This document shows, piece by piece, positions 61,530 through 64,000 of a stretch of DNA of 64,000 bases. The notes under the pieces are model-generated. The model searched no databases. It was given only the letters and a program-made list of their open reading frames with translations, and was not told where the DNA came from. A program made the translations under genes and the position numbers. Positions within the stretch are counted from its first letter, which is position 1. Every line of letters starts with the position of its first letter. Source of the stretch: Bradyrhizobium sp. LTSP885 (lineage in GTDB: Bacteria; Pseudomonadota; Alphaproteobacteria; Rhizobiales; Xanthobacteraceae); NCBI RefSeq assembly GCF_000938305.1, contig NZ_JYMT01000031.1:62001-126000 (forward strand). Reading direction: 5' to 3'.

Positions 61530-62618
61530 TCATGCGGCAGATCGCTGGATTGCTTTGCGGTTGACGGCCGCAAACTTGCACAACGTGTTCTCGATGATGT
61601 CGCGCGGAATGCCGCGCACGATGAAGACGAGCCGCGAGCAGCGATCCGCGGACGGCCAGCCGGCAAGCGTGATCGGCGGATGGAAGACGTGCTGGACGCC
61701 ATGCACCACCATTGGTGCATCAGGCTGCTCGGCGATATTCACGATCGCCTTGAAGCGCAGCAGGTCCTCGCCCCTGAGCGCCGCGACATACTCGAGCCAG
61801 CGCGCGAACGCTTCGCCCTGGACCGGCTCGTCGATGATCAGGCTGTAGGACGACACGCCCGTATCGTGCGCGTGATGGCCGTGATGATCGCAGTGCTCGT
61901 CTTCACAATGATGATGCGCGTGATCGTGGGGCGCGTTCGCGGCCTGCGACGCCGTCTCGAACCAGCGCACGACATCCGCAGATCGCGCCGCCGGATCGAA
62001 CAGTCCGGCGTCGAGCACTTTTGCCGGATCGACCATCCCGTTCCGCACGTGGCTGCGAACCGCGATCGGATTGATCGCGGCCAGCCGCGCCTCGAGCTGC
62101 GCGAGCGCGTCATCAGAGGCAAGATCGGTCTTGGTCACAAGCAGCCGGTCGGCGACCGCGATCTGCCTGACCGCCTCCGCGTGTGCATCAAGCGTGTGCG
62201 CGCCGTTGACCGCATCGACGGTCGCGACCACGCCATCGATCCGGTAGCGGTCGACAATATCAGGCGCCGTCATCAGCGTGTGCAGCACCGGCACGGGATC
62301 GGCGAGGCCCGTGGTTTCGACCAGCACGCGGTGAAACGGCGGAATGGTCCCTGCGGCCCGGCGCGAGGCGAGATCGGCCAGCGTCTCGATCAAATCCTCG
62401 CGCACCGAGCAGCAGATACAGCCATTGTCGAGCAGCGCCAGCCGATCTTCGCTGCTCTCGACCAGCAGATGGTCGAGCGCCACCTCGCCGAATTCATTGA
62501 TGATGGCGACAACGCCGTTGAGCGCGGGCTGGCGCAACAGATGGTTCAGCACCGTCGTCTTGCCGCTGCCGAGGAAGCCGGTGAGAACCGTGACCGGGAT
62601 ATGATCCGCCGTGTCCAT
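61530..62618 (-). CDS. CobW/P47K-family GTPase, putative metallochaperone
   Basis: 362 residues. Walker A TGFLGSGKTT near 13, the metal-binding NGCICCSVRED near 65, VTKTDL near 158 (guanine specificity) and a histidine-rich stretch near 233-252 (HDHAHHHCEDEHCDHHGHHA). The C-terminal CobW_C domain follows. Such G3E GTPases insert or supply Zn, Co or Fe to client enzymes. It starts three bases after the amidohydrolase stop, so that metal-dependent enzyme is the likely client. Confidence 0.92.
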   Translation of the reverse strand: MDTADHIPVTVLTGFLGSGKTTVLNHLLRQPALNGVVAIINEFGEVALDHLLVESSEDRLALLDNGCICCSVREDLIETLADLASRRAAGTIPPFHRVLVETTGLADPVPVLHTLMTAPDIVDRYRIDGVVATVDAVNGAHTLDAHAEAVRQIAVADRLLVTKTDLASDDALAQLEARLAAINPIAVRSHVRNGMVDPAKVLDAGLFDPAARSADVVRWFETASQAANAPHDHAHHHCEDEHCDHHGHHAHDTGVSSYSLIIDEPVQGEAFARWLEYVAALRGEDLLRFKAIVNIAEQPDAPMVVHGVQHVFHPPITLAGWPSADRCSRLVFIVRGIPRDIIENTLCKFAAVNRKAIQRSAA

Positions 62619-62621
62619 CGC

Positions 62622-64000
62622 TCACCCCCGCTCGTAGACCTTGCGACCAGCGAAGAAAGTCATCTCGACCCGTGTGTCGGCGAGCTGGTCTGCGGGGATG
62701 TCGAAGATCATCTGGTCGACCACAATCAGGTCGGCCGATTTACCGACCTCGATCGAGCCGACGGTCTGGCCGAGCCCGGCGGCGCGCGCGGCATCGATGG
62801 TGTAGATGTCGATCACGGTAGCCAGATCGAGCGCCTGCTCGGCCCACAGCGACTTGCCTGGAAAATCGCCGGTCGGATTTTGCCGCGTCACCATACCCTC
62901 GATGCCCTGCCAGGGATCGGGGATCGGGATCACCGGCCAGTCCGAACCGCCGGCCATCAGCGCGCCGGCGTCCTTCAGATCCTTGTTCGGCCAGAAGCGC
63001 TGCGCGCGCTCGTCGCCCATCGCGGCCTTGTGCGCCTCGAGGAAGATGGTCGGATACCAGATGATCGGCGACAAATCGGCGGCGACGCCGAGTTCGGCAA
63101 AGCGCGGGATGTCATCGGGCGTGATGTAGCTCGCATGCGCGATCTGGTGAACCAGATCGGTCGAGCCGTTGAAGCTGCGCACGACGTCGATGGCGTCCAG
63201 CGCCTGCGTCACCGCAGCATCGCCGGCGCAATGGATTTTTGCGGCGAGCCCGAGCTTCTCGCAGCGCCCGAGCCAGCGGATCAAGTCCGGCACGGTCAGC
63301 ATGGTCGAGCCGCGGAAGCAGCAGCCGCGCACGGGATCGGCCAGATACGGCTCGTGGAACGCCGCGGTCTTGGCGCCGGGGACGCCATCGAGGAACACTT
63401 TTACATAATCCGGCTTCACATGGGCGCCGCGATACTGCTCGCGCAGCGCAAACAGCTCCTCGCCAGCCTTGCCGAACATGAAGCCGGACTCGACCACCGG
63501 CATCGCGCAGACCGCCCACGCGGTGAGCTCGCCGCGATCGTCGAGCCCCTTCAGCGCGGCCATGATCGGCTGCATGCTGGCGGCATCGATGAAAGCGGTG
63601 ACGCCATAAATGTTCAGTAGCGAGATCGAACGCGCCACCGCCGCGCGGTCCATCTCGGCGGTGTAGTGCCCGGACGCCGCGAGCGCCCGCTCGACGAGGC
63701 CCGATGCGGCCTCGATCATGATCCCGGTCAGTGTGCCGCTCTTGAGGTCGCGGGCAATCTCGCCGTCGGTCGGGTTTGGCGAATCGGCCTGCACACCGGC
63801 GAGCCGCAGCGCCGCCGAGCTGGCCCAGCGGTTGTGATAGCTGTCGTCGCGCAGCAGCACGGGATGGCCGAGGCTTGCCGCATCGAGCAGCGCGCAGGAT
63901 TCCGCGGTGTTGAGATCACCGAGCAGATTGTTGCCGAACTGGCCGCCAACAATCCAGGCGCCCGGCGCGGCGGCTGAGGCCGCCTTGTGGATGGTTTCCG
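62622..64000 (-). CDS. YtcJ-type metal-dependent amidohydrolase, C-terminal part
   Basis: The frame is open to the right edge, giving about 459 visible residues; the N-terminus with the HxD/HxH metal motif is outside. Visible parts include WIVGGQFG, the His in KIHCAGDAAVTQ, the His in HQIAHASYI, the metal Asp in GGSDWPVIP, and a C-terminal VGSIEVGKSADLIVVD typical of amidohydrolase_3. Close characterised relatives include N-substituted formamide deformylase. Three bases upstream of the CobW gene. Product specificity cannot be read from the sequence. Confidence 0.9.
   Translation of the reverse strand, partial: ETIHKAASAAAPGAWIVGGQFGNNLLGDLNTAESCALLDAASLGHPVLLRDDSYHNRWASSAALRLAGVQADSPNPTDGEIARDLKSGTLTGIMIEAASGLVERALAASGHYTAEMDRAAVARSISLLNIYGVTAFIDAASMQPIMAALKGLDDRGELTAWAVCAMPVVESGFMFGKAGEELFALREQYRGAHVKPDYVKVFLDGVPGAKTAAFHEPYLADPVRGCCFRGSTMLTVPDLIRWLGRCEKLGLAAKIHCAGDAAVTQALDAIDVVRSFNGSTDLVHQIAHASYITPDDIPRFAELGVAADLSPIIWYPTIFLEAHKAAMGDERAQRFWPNKDLKDAGALMAGGSDWPVIPIPDPWQGIEGMVTRQNPTGDFPGKSLWAEQALDLATVIDIYTIDAARAAGLGQTVGSIEVGKSADLIVVDQMIFDIPADQLADTRVEMTFFAGRKVYERG

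Noticed and set aside
61680..63620. 646-codon plus-strand frame opposite CobW and amidohydrolase
   Set aside because: Shadow frame in GC-rich DNA; the opposite strand encodes recognised proteins.
1..64000. tRNA/rRNA genes, insertion sequences, integrases, attachment sites, CRISPR arrays, replication origin
   Set aside because: No cloverleaf-like segment, transposase or integrase motif, flanking repeat or regular spaced repeat was seen on reading through; a covariance-model and IS search would be decisive.

Overview
The window reads as chromosomal DNA of a high-GC alphaproteobacterium, most likely Bradyrhizobium or Rhodopseudomonas type (Nitrobacteraceae). The reasons are many ABC uptake systems, twin-arginine-exported Liv/Urt-type binding proteins, dense acyl-CoA and aldehyde catabolism, and long tightly packed operons. 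This is an inference from gene content, not from a marker gene. I see no tRNA, rRNA, insertion sequence, integrase or CRISPR array.

Region 1 (1-7146, minus) is a short-chain amide/urea nitrogen-scavenging operon in the order amiC-amiR-[leader]-urtABCDE-amiE. AmiC is a cytoplasmic ligand sensor. AmiR is an ANTAR RNA-binding antiterminator. Between amiR and urtA lie two tandem hexaloop hairpins followed by a strong intrinsic terminator, so AmiR probably controls read-through into the transporter and amidase genes. A sigma-54-like promoter candidate lies upstream of amiC.

Region 2 (7489-20682, both strands) is a surface-polysaccharide locus. It holds a WecG/TagA-type glycosyltransferase, a Wzy/ExoQ-like polymerase, a GH5 glycanase, a CelD/FemAB-like acetyltransferase, a FAD monooxygenase, a Wzx-type flippase, a Wzc/ExoP-like chain-length protein with a defective kinase P-loop, a GT4 glycosyltransferase, and a protein with a GINT1-N-like beta-propeller domain. 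No initiating phosphoglycosyltransferase or outer-membrane exporter is visible.

Region 3 (20718-31840) is a ten-gene minus-strand acyl-CoA catabolic operon: isomerase, CoA ligase, two SDRs, two acyl-CoA dehydrogenases, thiolase, nitronate monooxygenase-like, Fe-alcohol dehydrogenase and GST. A divergent HxlR regulator faces it, with two matching palindromic operator candidates between them.

Region 4 (31884-46257) is a carbohydrate regulon built around a DeoR-family repressor. One arm is deoC-ALDH16-mutarotase-ribokinase-ABC transporter. The other is an RbsABC-type transporter. The same AT-rich inverted repeat occurs in both promoter regions. The enzymes fit catabolism of 2-deoxyribose: kinase, aldolase to acetaldehyde plus glyceraldehyde-3-phosphate, then acetaldehyde oxidation.

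Region 5 (46514-54470) holds two divergent operons of unknown substrate: ALDH, class III aminotransferase and two SDRs leftward; UPF0261/Tm-1-like, HAD hydrolase and omega-aminotransferase rightward.

Region 6 (54456-64000, minus) is a run of a YtcJ-type amidohydrolase (cut by the window end), CobW GTPase, a complete Liv-type ABC transporter, a secreted copper amine oxidase and a small secreted cysteine-containing protein. It may take up and hydrolyse an N-acyl amine and oxidise the amine.
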